This document shows positions 36,433 through 46,006 of a DNA stretch of 64,000 bases, in pieces. Numbering within the stretch: position 1 is the first letter of the stretch; each line of letters opens with the position of its first letter. The stretch is from Cytobacillus oceanisediminis 2691. GTDB lineage: Bacteria; Bacillota; Bacilli; Bacillales; Cytobacillaceae. The notes beneath the pieces were generated by a model, which was given only the letters and a program-made list of their open reading frames with translations, had not been told where the DNA came from and made no database searches. Location of the stretch: NCBI RefSeq assembly GCF_007678455.1, contig NZ_VEEP01000009.1, positions 94,172 through 158,171 on the forward strand, written 5' to 3'. A program made the position numbers and the translations under genes.

Positions 36433-37010
36433 CAACACGAAAACTCAATTCCAACGAGTTTGCTGAGGGCCTTGCAAAATTCCACCCATTCCCTTGGAAA
36501 AGCTTCAAGGCCTTTACTTTCATAGGTCTTTCCTTTTGTATTAAGAGTAACTGACCAGCTGGTACCATCGACGACAATTCCCTCTGTGTGGTAATCATCC
36601 TGCCAATCCCACAACTTAAACGAATACAGCAGTTTTTTGAATTCTAGCAAACTGCCATAGTTTCCCGTCCTTAGGGGCCCAGGCGCTTTTGAATCAAGAT
36701 GCCATTCAAAATACGTGAAGATATTTCTTTTAAAATCTATTCTTACTCTCATCTCAGGCCCAGGATAACCATGCAGTACTACGGTCAGCAGCATTGGTTC
36801 TTTGTCAGGCCTGATGGATACAGTGTCGTCATTTAAAACGAACCATTCAGTATTCCTGCTGATCAATGTTTTAATATAAGAAGGTTCAAGAATCGGATTT
36901 CTGTCGCGGACCAGGTTTGGTGCCTGCTCATTCATTTCCTCACATATGACTGGGATCGTTGCGTTTCCCTTTTCCTGGAGTATTGTGAGAATCGCCTCGT
37001 ATATTTTCAT
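36432..37010 (-). CDS. Hypothetical protein with N-terminal winged-helix-like domain
   Basis: A 192-residue protein. Residues about 1-65 (KIYEAILTILQEKGNATIPV onward to FVLNDDTVSI) resemble a HARE-type helix-turn-helix domain; the rest is a mixed alpha/beta domain with several tryptophans (WDWQDD, SWSVTLN). AAAGGAAG lies 9 nt before the chosen ATG; a TTG three codons earlier touches that site. I do not recognise the C-terminal part. A DNA-linked role is a guess from the first domain. Confidence 0.65.
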   Translation of the reverse strand: MKIYEAILTILQEKGNATIPVICEEMNEQAPNLVRDRNPILEPSYIKTLISRNTEWFVLNDDTVSIRPDKEPMLLTVVLHGYPGPEMRVRIDFKRNIFTYFEWHLDSKAPGPLRTGNYGSLLEFKKLLYSFKLWDWQDDYHTEGIVVDGTSWSVTLNTKGKTYESKGLEAFPREWVEFCKALSKLVGIEFSC

Positions 37011-37317
37011 ATCGGTCAACTTCCTTTGTAATAACTAAATATTTCGTCTTTTATCTTCCCATGTGTGCAACACTACTTTAAATAAAGTATATATAAATAT
37101 AATGATAAAGTACTGTAACAAATCGCACGTTTTTGTAAAAAATAACGATGGTCAGCCGTGACAAAAATAGTCATATTATTACCATGCTCGACTTATCTTT
37201 GTAGTTTATTGTCAAATCCTGCGCTTTCCCGAGAAATAATTTTCAGAATAAATTGAAAACACCGGCAATTTATATATTTTTCGGTGCGATTTCATCTATT
37301 AATGACTGTAATCCTAA

Positions 37318-37343
37318 CTTCTCAAACTGATTGGAATGAGAAG
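37318..37343. other. Inverted repeat upstream of the methyltransferase
   Basis: CTTCTCA and TGAGAAG flank 12 nt, about 70 bp before the gene. The 400-bp gap here (37011-37410) is AT-rich; I find no ORF with a ribosome site in it and no convincing promoter pair. Confidence 0.35.
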
Positions 37344-37410
37344 GGTGAGTTTAAAAGGAAACGAAAACTGGTATTAAAGAAAGGAAGAAGTACTTCAGAG
37401 GTGAGATAGA

Positions 37411-38010
37411 ATGATTGATTCAATTGCAAAGCAATTTGAGAAGCCTAAAGGAGTCCTTGGAAAACTCGCAGGGACTGTCATGTATTTTGAAAACAGAAAA
37501 ATAAATAAGTGGAGTATCAGGAAGCTTCATGTCGAAAAAAATGACCGTATTCTCGAGATTGGATACGGACCTGGATATGGAATTAAGACATTGATGTCAA
37601 GCTACGGATCCATTTTAGTGGATGGAATTGACTTATCGGATAAGATGAGGGATGAAGCCACAAGGAGAAATAAAGCATGGATTGAAACTGGTAAAGTCCA
37701 CCTTACCACCGGTGATGTAGCCGATTACCAACCGGATCATTGTTACAGTAAAATAATCTCTGTCAATAACTATCCCCTGTGGGAAAAACCGTTAATTTCG
37801 TTGAAGAGATTATATAAATTACTCGAAAGCCGAGGAAGGATCGTCCTCACTGTCCAGCCGCGTGAAGAAGGATCCACCGACGATACAGCAAAACAACTAG
37901 GTGAACAAATGAAAGAAGATTTACTTAGCACTGGTTTCGCAAATCCGGAAATCTCTTTTTTAAAAGTGAGACCTGTGTTGACAGTATGCGTCACGGCAGA
38001 AAAAAAGTAA
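37411..38010 (+). CDS. Class I SAM-dependent methyltransferase
   Basis: A 199-residue methyltransferase. Motif I is ILEIGYGPGYG (about 49-59), followed by VDGIDLSDKM and the motif IV region IISVNNYPLW. AGAGGTGAG lies 6 nt before the ATG. Similar to UbiE-like small-molecule methyltransferases; the substrate is unknown. It is convergent with the trp operon. Confidence 0.85.
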   Translation: MIDSIAKQFEKPKGVLGKLAGTVMYFENRKINKWSIRKLHVEKNDRILEIGYGPGYGIKTLMSSYGSILVDGIDLSDKMRDEATRRNKAWIETGKVHLTTGDVADYQPDHCYSKIISVNNYPLWEKPLISLKRLYKLLESRGRIVLTVQPREEGSTDDTAKQLGEQMKEDLLSTGFANPEISFLKVRPVLTVCVTAEKK

Positions 38011-38042
38011 CCGCTGCTCTAAAATCAAGCAGCGGTTTTTTC
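38009..38042. terminator. Bidirectional terminator, methyltransferase / trp operon
   Basis: AACCGCTGCT / AGCAGCGGTT with T-run on the plus strand and TTACTTTTTTT on the minus strand. It is the nearest terminator downstream of trpA. Confidence 0.85.
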
Positions 38043-38121
38043 TGTCAATCAATGCCGAATTTGCTTTCTATTTTTCATTCCTTGGTACGCTTTGGGTAGC
38101 ATTACAGACATCCACTTGAAA

Positions 38122-38892
38122 TCAAACACTAATTTTTTCAGCAGAAAGAACTAAATTCCTAATTTTTTCCAAATCATTTTGTTCAAATAAATCAATGATC
38201 TTACTGCCTACAATCACGCCATCACAGTGCCTGCAAACTTCCTCGACTTGTTCTTCAGTTGAGACACCGAATCCGGCTAAAACTGGGACGGGGCTCTCAC
38301 TTTTAACAAAGGACAAGAATTCAGCAAGATCTTCACTGAACTTGTTTCGTGACCCTGTGATTCCAGTAACTGTTACAGCATAGATGAACCCTGCCGCACT
38401 TTCAGCAATCTTCTTTATTCTTTCCTTTGGCGTCGTTAAAGTGACCAGCCTGATCAGGGATATATCATTCTGTTTAAAAGGGGCAAGGACCAATTCTTCT
38501 TCCTCAAGCGGGAGATCCGGAATGATGCAGCCAGAAATCCCGGCATTTGCAGCATCAACCGCAAAAGCTTCGATTCCGTACGCTACTACTGGATTTGCAT
38601 AGGTCATTAATATCAATGGTATTTTGATCTCCGTTTTATATGATTTAATATCTTTCAGCACCTTTTTAACAGTGATACCCCGAGCAAGCGCCCGGATGCC
38701 AGCTTTTTGGATGGTTGGACCATCAGCAACGGGATCGGAAAATGGAATGCCGATTTCAATCGCGTCTGCTCCGGAGTCCTGAAGGAAGAGCAATCTCTCC
38801 TTGAGTGCTTCCAATCCTCCGTCTCCTGCCATTATATAAGGTACGAAAACCTTTTTTCTTTTTTCAGTCAGGGCTTTTTCGATCCTTTCCAT
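38122..38892 (-). CDS. trpA: Tryptophan synthase alpha chain
   Basis: A 256-residue TIM-barrel enzyme that cleaves indole-3-glycerol phosphate to indole and glyceraldehyde 3-phosphate. Conserved blocks include EIGIPFSDPVADGPTIQ (catalytic Glu and Asp region), PLILMTYANPV, and GFGVSTEEQVEEV for the phosphate site. It is the last gene of the operon; its ATG overlaps the trpB stop by one base (TAATG), implying coupled translation of the two subunits. Confidence 0.97.
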   Translation of the reverse strand: MERIEKALTEKRKKVFVPYIMAGDGGLEALKERLLFLQDSGADAIEIGIPFSDPVADGPTIQKAGIRALARGITVKKVLKDIKSYKTEIKIPLILMTYANPVVAYGIEAFAVDAANAGISGCIIPDLPLEEEELVLAPFKQNDISLIRLVTLTTPKERIKKIAESAAGFIYAVTVTGITGSRNKFSEDLAEFLSFVKSESPVPVLAGFGVSTEEQVEEVCRHCDGVIVGSKIIDLFEQNDLEKIRNLVLSAEKISV

Positions 38893-40097
38893 TACTCCAT
38901 TCCTCCCATTAGATCTTTAATCGTCTGTACATCTTTATCACCACGTCCAGATAAGCAAACAACGATGTTTTCATCTTTGCTCATTCCGGCAGCGAGCTTG
39001 ACCGCATACGCGATCGCATGCGCGCTTTCAAGTGCCGGGATAATGCCTTCAAGCTTTGACAGAAGCTGGAAGGCTTCCAGCGCTTCTTCGTCTGTAACGG
39101 ATTCGTAATTGACTCTGTTGATATCATGAAGATGACTATGCTCCGGTCCAATACCAGGATAATCCAGGCCAGCTGAGATCGAGTGAGCCTCTTGTATCTG
39201 CCCGTCATCATCCTGAAGAAGGTACATCATTGCACCATGCAGGACTCCTGGCTTCCCTTTTGTTAATGATGCTGCATGCTTGTCAGTTGCCAACCCCATT
39301 CCTGCCGCTTCAACCCCGTAGATCGATACGCTTTCATCTTCAATGAACGGATAAAACAGGCCAATTGAGTTGCTGCCTCCGCCAATGCAGGCAACAAGGG
39401 CATCAGGCAGCTTACCTTCTTTTTCGACAAACTGCTGCTTCGTTTCCCTGCCGATCACACTTTGAAAATCGCGGACCATTTTAGGAAACGGATGTGGCCC
39501 CATCACGGATCCCAGAATATAATGGGTGTCTCTGACGTTTGTCACCCAGTATCTCAGTGCTTCATTGACTGCATCCTTCAGCGTTCCGCTCCCGGCATCG
39601 ACACTGACCACTTTTGCCCCAAGCAGTTCCATTCTGAAGACATTTAATTGCTGGCGCCTGATATCCTCTTTTCCCATGAAGATGACACATTCCAGATTCA
39701 GCAAGGCACAGACTGTGGCTGTGGCAACCCCGTGCTGTCCTGCTCCGGTCTCGGCGACGATCTTTCGCTTGCCCATCCTGACCGCAAGCAGGGCCTGACC
39801 GACTGTATTGTTTATTTTGTGGGCTCCTGTATGATTCAGGTCCTCACGCTTTAGATGAATTTTGGCCCCGCCGGCATGCTCGGTGAGATTGCCTGCCAGG
39901 TATAAGGGTGTTTCCCTCCCTACATAATCCTTCATTAACTTTTGCAGTTCTTCTTGAAAATCCTTATCCACCAATGCACGGTTATATTCTTTCTCCAATT
40001 CCAGTACAGCCTCCATCAGTGTTTCTGGAACGAACCTTCCGCCATAATTCCCAAAATGTCCTTTTTCATCCGGCAAATTATAAGTATTAGTTGACAT
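38892..40097 (-). CDS. trpB: Tryptophan synthase beta chain
   Basis: A 401-residue PLP enzyme joining indole and serine. The PLP lysine is in [17 protein letters not shown], and GGGSNSIG binds the cofactor phosphate. The start at 40097 follows GGAGGAAGAG; it overlaps the end of trpF by 11 nt. Length matches TrpB1-type proteins. Confidence 0.97.
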   Translation of the reverse strand: MSTNTYNLPDEKGHFGNYGGRFVPETLMEAVLELEKEYNRALVDKDFQEELQKLMKDYVGRETPLYLAGNLTEHAGGAKIHLKREDLNHTGAHKINNTVGQALLAVRMGKRKIVAETGAGQHGVATATVCALLNLECVIFMGKEDIRRQQLNVFRMELLGAKVVSVDAGSGTLKDAVNEALRYWVTNVRDTHYILGSVMGPHPFPKMVRDFQSVIGRETKQQFVEKEGKLPDALVACIGGGSNSIGLFYPFIEDESVSIYGVEAAGMGLATDKHAASLTKGKPGVLHGAMMYLLQDDDGQIQEAHSISAGLDYPGIGPEHSHLHDINRVNYESVTDEEALEAFQLLSKLEGIIPALESAHAIAYAVKLAAGMSKDENIVVCLSGRGDKDVQTIKDLMGGME

Positions 40098-40716
40098 ACT
40101 TCTCTTCCTCCCCCGCATTTTTTGCGTTATTTATAAATTCTTGTATCTTTGCAAAGTCCTTTTCCCCGTTTGTTTCAACACCGCTGCTGACATCAACCAT
40201 CATGGGATTGACCTTTGAGATCGCTTTGCTGATATTCCCAGGGTCCAATCCACCCGCTAAAATTATATTCTTCATTGACTTGCCGATTGCTTTAACCAGA
40301 TTCCACTCAAAACTCGAGCCGTTTCCTCCTCGATATTCCGTTGGAGGACTGTCAAGAAGGATATAGTCAGCTTCGAGTGCATCAATTCTCTCAAGGTCTT
40401 CCAATGATTTAACGGAGACAGCCTTAATTATTGGCAGCCCAATTGACTGATAGTCAGCTGGAACTTCATCTCCGTGAAGCTGTATATGGGTGAGTCCTAC
40501 AAACTCAGCAATTCGCTCTATTTCTCCAGCATCCTCGTTGACAAATACTCCTACCTTCCAGACATGTTCCGGTATAGTTTCAATAATCTTTTTTGCCTCT
40601 AAAGCCGTAGTTTGCCTTTTGCTCCTTGCAAAAACAAAACCAAGAGCGTCAGTTCCGCATTCAACCGCGTGCAGTGCTGCTTCCACCGTTCTTATTCCGC
40701 ATATCTTAACTTTCAT
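40087..40716 (-). CDS. trpF: Phosphoribosylanthranilate isomerase
   Basis: A 209-residue TIM barrel beginning [14 protein letters not shown], with the catalytic cysteine in KICG, the Asp region in DYILLDS and the phosphate loop [13 protein letters not shown]. It overlaps trpC by 11 nt and trpB by 11 nt. Confidence 0.96.
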   Translation of the reverse strand: MKVKICGIRTVEAALHAVECGTDALGFVFARSKRQTTALEAKKIIETIPEHVWKVGVFVNEDAGEIERIAEFVGLTHIQLHGDEVPADYQSIGLPIIKAVSVKSLEDLERIDALEADYILLDSPPTEYRGGNGSSFEWNLVKAIGKSMKNIILAGGLDPGNISKAISKVNPMMVDVSSGVETNGEKDFAKIQEFINNAKNAGEEEKYVN

Positions 40717-41500
40717 GATAATTCCTCACGACTGGAACAGTGAATTTAGTGAAGGTTTCCTTAAGATCGGCTGAAGTCATGAATGTCTCCCCAACGAGTA
40801 CTCCGTTTGCACCAGCCGCTGCTGCACGGACGATATCGCCCCTAGTTTTCATGCCGCTTTCACTGATCAGCAATGCTCCTGCTTTTTTAACAAGCGGTCC
40901 AAGCTTCTCGGTATTTTCAAGATAGACCTCGAATGTTTTTAAATCACGATTGTTGATTCCGATGACTTGAGCTTTTATATTAATAGCCTTTTCCAGGTCT
41001 TTTTCGTCATGGATCTCAACAAGGCACTCCAATCCTTGTTCAGAGGCATATTTGTATAGCTCTGTAAGCTCTTCAAGGGATAATGCTGAGGCGATAAGCA
41101 AAATGACATCTGCTCCTGCGAAACGGGCCAGATCTATTTGAATTTTATCAACGATAAAATCTTTACAAAGAATTGGCAGGTCCACTGCTTCCCTTACTTT
41201 TCTCAAGTCGCTGAAAGATCCCTTAAAACCTTTTTCATCTGTTAACACCGATATAGCAGATGCACCAGCCCGGGCATAAAGTTTAGCTTGCCGGGCAGGA
41301 TCCAATGAAAGATTGATGTCTCCTTTGGAGGGTGACGCTCTCTTAAATTCAGAAATAATGGCAATATTTTTGGCTTCCCTTAAAACCTTGATTAAGGACC
41401 TAGGCGGCAATGATGATTCCTTAATATCCATTTCAGCGTTCTTCAACTCTTCTACTTCCACTCTTTTTCGTTCTATGATTGAATCAAGTATTGTTCCCAT
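40706..41500 (-). CDS. trpC: Indole-3-glycerol phosphate synthase
   Basis: A 264-residue TIM barrel. Blocks IISEFKRASPSKGDI, PILCKDFIVDKIQI, VIGINNRDLKTFEV and LISESGMKTRGDI are typical of TrpC. It is a separate gene rather than a TrpC-TrpF fusion. One nt separates it from trpD. Confidence 0.97.
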   Translation of the reverse strand: MGTILDSIIERKRVEVEELKNAEMDIKESSLPPRSLIKVLREAKNIAIISEFKRASPSKGDINLSLDPARQAKLYARAGASAISVLTDEKGFKGSFSDLRKVREAVDLPILCKDFIVDKIQIDLARFAGADVILLIASALSLEELTELYKYASEQGLECLVEIHDEKDLEKAINIKAQVIGINNRDLKTFEVYLENTEKLGPLVKKAGALLISESGMKTRGDIVRAAAAGANGVLVGETFMTSADLKETFTKFTVPVVRNYHES

Positions 41501-41501
41501 C

Positions 41502-42527
41502 TCAACCTACCGCCTTTTTGTTTCGATTGCTGATGCTGATTAAATTCTCCAGTTTGGCCAGTGCCTTGCCTGAATCGATGCTTTCAGCCGCAAGGTTCAC
41601 TCCGTCCAGTATCGTTTCCGCCTTCCCGGCTGTATAAATTCCGAGGCCCGCGTTCAACAGCACGGTATCCCGATGTGCCCCTTCTTTACTTTTAAGAACC
41701 TGCAGCAGGATTTCCGCATTATCCCGTGCATCACCACCCCTGATCCTGCTGTTATCATATACTGGCAAATTCACTTCTTCAGGCTGGAGTTTGAAACGAT
41801 CGATTTCTCCTTCTGAAACGATGACCAATTCGTTTTCACCAGCAAGAGATGCTTCATCCATTCCTCCAGCTCCATTAATGACAATGGCCCGTTTCCTGTT
41901 GAGATTAGATAGCACATGGGCAAACTTATCGAGCATATCCCTGCGATAAATTCCAAGCAGTTGGTAATCAAGATGTACTGGATTCGTCAATGGCCCAATT
42001 AAATTAAAGATCGTCGGGATTTTCAGATCCCTTCTTACCTTCATGATTTGTTTCAATTTTGGATGGACGTGTGGTGCAAAAAGGAAGGCAATTCCATTCT
42101 GTTCAAGGATTTCTTCTGTTGCTTCTGGAGAGAAGTCAAGGCTGACACCAAGAGCCTCCAACACATCTGCGCTTCCAGTCTTGCTCGAAACGCTTCTGTT
42201 CCCATGCTTTGCTACTGTTATTCCAGCTCCGGCAATAACGAATGCCGAAGTAGTGCTGATGTTGAAGCTTTTGGATCCATCCCCTCCTGTTCCGCAATTA
42301 TCAAGAACATTCGGTATTTTCTTTGTAAAATTCAGGGCATGAGTCCTGATTGCTTTAACTAATCCCGAAACCTCCTCTGCTGTTTCACCTTTGGATTTAA
42401 GGCCGGTTAAAAAAGAAGCAATCTCAGAGTCAGTCGTGTCCTGTGTGAAAATTCCCCGGACAGCTTCCTCCATTTCATGTTCCAAAAGCGATTTTCCTTC
42501 GACCAGCTTTTCAAGATAATGTTTCAT
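41502..42527 (-). CDS. trpD: Anthranilate phosphoribosyltransferase
   Basis: A 341-residue transferase with the PRPP loop DNCGTGGDGSKSFNIST, KHGNRSVSSKTGSADVLE, and FLFAPHVHPKLK. It adds phosphoribose to anthranilate. It overlaps trpG by 17 nt. Confidence 0.97.
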   Translation of the reverse strand: MKHYLEKLVEGKSLLEHEMEEAVRGIFTQDTTDSEIASFLTGLKSKGETAEEVSGLVKAIRTHALNFTKKIPNVLDNCGTGGDGSKSFNISTTSAFVIAGAGITVAKHGNRSVSSKTGSADVLEALGVSLDFSPEATEEILEQNGIAFLFAPHVHPKLKQIMKVRRDLKIPTIFNLIGPLTNPVHLDYQLLGIYRRDMLDKFAHVLSNLNRKRAIVINGAGGMDEASLAGENELVIVSEGEIDRFKLQPEEVNLPVYDNSRIRGGDARDNAEILLQVLKSKEGAHRDTVLLNAGLGIYTAGKAETILDGVNLAAESIDSGKALAKLENLISISNRNKKAVG

Positions 42528-43113
42528 AAGTTAAAATCTCCTTTCTGATTTCGCTAAGAAAATGGGCTAAAATCTGCATTCCACTCTTTGTTCCGATTGA
42601 TTCTGGATGGAATTGAAGTCCGTATAAATGATAATCTTTATGCTTGATTGCCATGATTTCATCGTCATCAGCTGCTTGGGCAAGCACCTCAAAAACCTGA
42701 TTCAGGGTCAGGGGATCGATCACTAAAGAGTGATATCTCATTACGTCTGGATGCTCCTCCAGATCCTTCATGAGTGAAGTTCCGTTATGGCGGAGCGTGG
42801 ATTCCTTTCCATGTCTGATTTTTTTTGCCTTGATTATTGAACTGCCAAATGCATGTGCGATTGCCTGATGGCCAAGACATATTCCCAGGATCGGGATGTC
42901 TGACGCCAGTTGTTTAACAGCTTCAACGCAAATCCCTGCTTGTTCCGGCCTGCCCGGGCCAGGAGATAGGACGATGGCTTCCGGTTCCATTCGTGCGATT
43001 TCCTGAACCGTAATTTTATCGTTCCGGACCGTTCTCACTTCAGCCCCAAGTTCACTGAGATACTGGTAAAGGTTATAGGTAAATGAATCGTAATTATCAA
43101 TCAGTAGTATCAT
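42511..43113 (-). CDS. trpG: Anthranilate synthase glutamine amidotransferase
   Basis: A 200-residue class I amidotransferase. The catalytic triad is visible as PILGICLGHQAIAHAFG (Cys) and FHPESIGT (His, Glu). Here it lies within the trp operon, unlike B. subtilis, where I recall the shared pabA/trpG in the folate operon. It may still serve both pathways if no other copy exists. It overlaps trpE by 17 nt. Confidence 0.95.
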   Translation of the reverse strand: MILLIDNYDSFTYNLYQYLSELGAEVRTVRNDKITVQEIARMEPEAIVLSPGPGRPEQAGICVEAVKQLASDIPILGICLGHQAIAHAFGSSIIKAKKIRHGKESTLRHNGTSLMKDLEEHPDVMRYHSLVIDPLTLNQVFEVLAQAADDDEIMAIKHKDYHLYGLQFHPESIGTKSGMQILAHFLSEIRKEILTYETLS

Positions 43114-44491
43114 TGGCCGCCTCCATCAACGCTTTTAATTTATGGTTCGTTTCATCGAACTCTTTTGCTGGATCAGAATCATATACAATTCCAGCACCCG
43201 CCTGAAGATAACCTTTGCCATCCTTGATAACCAATGTTCTGATTGCGAGCGCAAAATCCATGCTTCCACAAGCAGAGAAGTAACCGACTGCACCGGAATA
43301 AACGCCTCTTTTTTCAGCCTCAAGATCGTTGATGATTTGCATCGCCCGAATTTTCGGAGCTCCTGACACTGTTCCTGCAGGCAGGCATGCCGCCAATCCG
43401 TCAATCGGGTGTGCACCTGCCAAGAGTCTCCCGCTCACCTCTGATACTAGATGCATAACAAACTGGTACCTCTCAACAGCCAGGAATTTATCAATTTTGA
43501 CACTGCCGATTTCACATATCTTGCCTAAATCATTCCTCGAAAGATCGACGAGCATTTTGTGTTCTGCTAATTCCTTTTCATCCTGTTTCAATTCCAATTC
43601 AAGTTTTACATCTTCATCAGCGGAAATTCCCCTCGGCCTGGTTCCCGCAATTGGGTTGGTAACCATCGTTCCATCCCGGTATTTCACCAGGCTTTCGGGT
43701 GATGTACCAGCTACAATATAGTTTTCAAAGTCAATGAAGTACATATAAGGGGAGGGATTATCAATCCGCAGTTTTCTGTAAAATGAAAATGGATCTCCTT
43801 TTGCGGTTGCCGTAAGCCTTCTTGATAACACAACCTGAAAAATCTCTCCTTCTTCAATCAAAATCTTTGCTTTCCTGACTGATTCTTCAAATTCCTCTCT
43901 TTCTTGCGATGATTTAAACTCTGATAGTGAAAATGGATTGACAGGCTGTTTTGTAACTGGCGAATCAAGTTCCTTTTTACGACTCTTTATTTTTTCAGAA
44001 AGATCCTCATTGCTATATCCTGGAAAGGGAATGCCGATCAGGTTGATTTTTTGTTTAAGGTGATCAAATACGATGACTTCATTGAAGAACATTAAGTGCG
44101 CTTCTGGCATTGCGAGAGGGTCTTCCTTAAGAGGACCAATTTCTTCAAACTCGCGAATGAAATCATAGCTTACAAAACCGACTCCGCCTCCTATGAAAGG
44201 AATATCATGTTCAGGTTTTATTTGAGGAAGCAACTCTTTCAGCACCTTCGAAAATGAACCTGCTGCTTGCTCCCTGCACCCCTCTCTCACCAAATAGGTC
44301 TCGCCCTTTTCATTTAAAAGTTCATAAACGGGATCACAGCCAATAAAAGAAAAACGGCCGGAATCATGATGTTTATGGGAACTTTCGAGAAGGAATTTTT
44401 TCGTACCGGAAATCATTTGATACACGGATATAGGGGTTAATGTATCTCCCTCAATTTCCTCAATATAAACATCAGGTGTGTCTACTTTCAT
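43097..44491 (-). CDS. trpE: Anthranilate synthase component I
   Basis: A 464-residue chorismate-utilising enzyme. The start follows AAGGAGG and gives MKVDTPDVYIEEIEGDTLTP; the open frame continues upstream into the T-box leader and is not used. Feedback-site residues (LLESSHKH) and catalytic blocks (PAGTVSGAPKIRAMQIINDLE, GRLLAGAHPIDG) are present. It is first in the operon, 26 nt after the second T-box terminator. Confidence 0.96.
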   Translation of the reverse strand: MKVDTPDVYIEEIEGDTLTPISVYQMISGTKKFLLESSHKHHDSGRFSFIGCDPVYELLNEKGETYLVREGCREQAAGSFSKVLKELLPQIKPEHDIPFIGGGVGFVSYDFIREFEEIGPLKEDPLAMPEAHLMFFNEVIVFDHLKQKINLIGIPFPGYSNEDLSEKIKSRKKELDSPVTKQPVNPFSLSEFKSSQEREEFEESVRKAKILIEEGEIFQVVLSRRLTATAKGDPFSFYRKLRIDNPSPYMYFIDFENYIVAGTSPESLVKYRDGTMVTNPIAGTRPRGISADEDVKLELELKQDEKELAEHKMLVDLSRNDLGKICEIGSVKIDKFLAVERYQFVMHLVSEVSGRLLAGAHPIDGLAACLPAGTVSGAPKIRAMQIINDLEAEKRGVYSGAVGYFSACGSMDFALAIRTLVIKDGKGYLQAGAGIVYDSDPAKEFDETNHKLKALMEAANDTTD

Positions 44492-44511
44492 ATAAACCCT
44501 CCTTAGAAAAT

Positions 44512-44815
44512 AAAAAAGTCCCCTATACATGCACAGAAATTGTGCTGTATAGAGGACGATTACGATTGGACCGCGGTGCCACCTCTGGTTGGAACTCAAA
44601 AGTTCCCTCTCTTCAGGTACAGGAAACCTAAAAACGATTTCGGTATACCCTATCCCTTTAACGGAGAATTCCGGGCAGCCCTACTGTCATTTCAGGCCGC
44701 CTCTCACAAGGCCATTCAACAGGCATTTACGTACCGGTTCGCACCATACCCGGCTCTCTGAAACGAAAATATCCTGTTTACTCTTCTTGATCAACGAGTT
44801 AACATAATAATTTTA
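44512..44815 (-). promoter_or_regulatory. T-box riboswitch 2 (proximal), tryptophan
   Basis: Leftward leader with the T-box core AGGTGGCACCGCG (44572-44584), a specifier loop GAATGGCC containing UGG (44712-44714 on the plus strand reads CCA), and a terminator stem from GTCCTCTATACAGCACA and its complement with six T (44512-44556). Uncharged tRNA-Trp should stabilise the antiterminator and allow trpE transcription. Confidence 0.92.
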
Positions 44816-44852
44816 TTATTTATTTCACTACTGGTTCCCTTTTTAGACAAAT

Positions 44853-45134
44853 AAAAAAGGGCCCTCTCCTTATATGAAAATAAGGACGAGAGACCCGTGG
44901 TGCCACCTTAATTAGCTGTAAAAACAGCTCACTTTAAAGCATCAAGCATCATTTGCTTAATACCTGCCTTTTGTAACGATAAGGCCTGTTCGCCAAAGCC
45001 TACTGCCTGATGGGTTCGGTTTGGAAGCTCGGAAGTCCATTCGCTGCAACAGTTACACTGATTCTCACCAACCATCAGCTCTCTTGAGTACCCGTTTCAG
45101 TTACTACTCTTCGTCAACACTTTGCGTTATATTG
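44853..45134 (-). promoter_or_regulatory. T-box riboswitch 1 (distal), tryptophan
   Basis: A second complete T-box upstream of the first: core AGGTGGCACCACG (44896-44908), specifier region GCGAATGGACTTCC with UGG (CCA at 45037-45039), stem I motifs AGAGAGCTGATGGTTGGTG, and a terminator ending in six T (44853-44895). Both must be passed before trpE is transcribed. Confidence 0.92.
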
Positions 45135-45140
45135 TTTAAA

Positions 45141-45169
45141 ATAATAAGCGCATTAAATATAAAAGTCAA
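45141..45169 (-). promoter_or_regulatory. SigA promoter of the trp operon
   Basis: Leftward TTGACT (45164-45169), 17 nt, TATTAT (45141-45146); start predicted near 45134, just before T-box 1. Confidence 0.85.
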
Positions 45170-45186
45170 TAAAAAAATGTAAAATT

Positions 45187-45828
45187 TTAATTTTTCTGGA
45201 TTAAAAGTTTATTTAGTTCTTCTTTCCAGGCCTCTGCCAGTCCTTCCGTACCTATGAGTGATTCAATTGCTTTCATATCATTCCTGCGATGAAAAAGAAT
45301 CTCATTGGCCATCAGAATGGAAAAATCCTCTTGTTTCCGCTCCAGTAATACGATTTCAGCATCTTCATTGACGATACCTTCCTCCAGCACCCTGAAAAAA
45401 TAACCTGTATAACCAGTCTGGACTACTCTTTTCAATAACAGATCAAGATCATTATTTTTGGAAATTTTTGAACATGGGATTCTGCCCTGCGTCACCTGTA
45501 TTTTCGTTTCCCCCAATCGGTAGATATCTCCTATGTATACCATATCCTCATTCATTCCTAATGCGGAAATATTTTCACCAAAAGTGGGTGCTTCTATATT
45601 TTTATTAAATTCATCTGACCATTTTTGATAATGTTCGAAAGGGTAAAAGCATACCGCTCTGTCAGGCCCACCATGATACTCTGTTGCAGCTACACCATCA
45701 CCCTCGAACGAATTCTTTGTAAGATAGGCTTGTTTCACACTCTTTTTCGAGATTGCAGATTGTTCTTCCCTTCCCTTCCAGTTCTTCAGTTCTGGCTTCC
45801 CTACATTTAAATACAGGATCTTCGCCAT
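45187..45828 (-). CDS. MOSC-domain protein (YiiM/YflK-like)
   Basis: A 213-residue protein with the MOSC fold. EYHGGPDRAVCFYP (about 51-64), FGENISALGM and the cysteine of QGRIPCSKI are the family marks; the cysteine position is thought to carry sulfur to a molybdenum cofactor or bind it. Stand-alone MOSC proteins often help reduce N-hydroxylated compounds. It lies just upstream of the trp promoter with no clear terminator between. The substrate is unknown. Confidence 0.88.
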   Translation of the reverse strand: MAKILYLNVGKPELKNWKGREEQSAISKKSVKQAYLTKNSFEGDGVAATEYHGGPDRAVCFYPFEHYQKWSDEFNKNIEAPTFGENISALGMNEDMVYIGDIYRLGETKIQVTQGRIPCSKISKNNDLDLLLKRVVQTGYTGYFFRVLEEGIVNEDAEIVLLERKQEDFSILMANEILFHRRNDMKAIESLIGTEGLAEAWKEELNKLLIQKN

Positions 45829-46006
45829 GTTCCTCCACCCTTCCGGACTTTTCCAACTATTTTATCCTTTCCACAAAAAAAATACCATATAGATTTATAA
45901 TTCAGCCATAAAATCAAATGTACGGACATTACCATAAAAAGACACCATTTTTTCAACCGTTTTCGACCACACTAGAAATAGTATGAATTAAAGGCAGGTT
46001 TCGAAA

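Noticed and set aside
44540-44807. Rightward ORFs in the trp leader
   Set aside because: They are antisense to the second T-box and lack ribosome sites.
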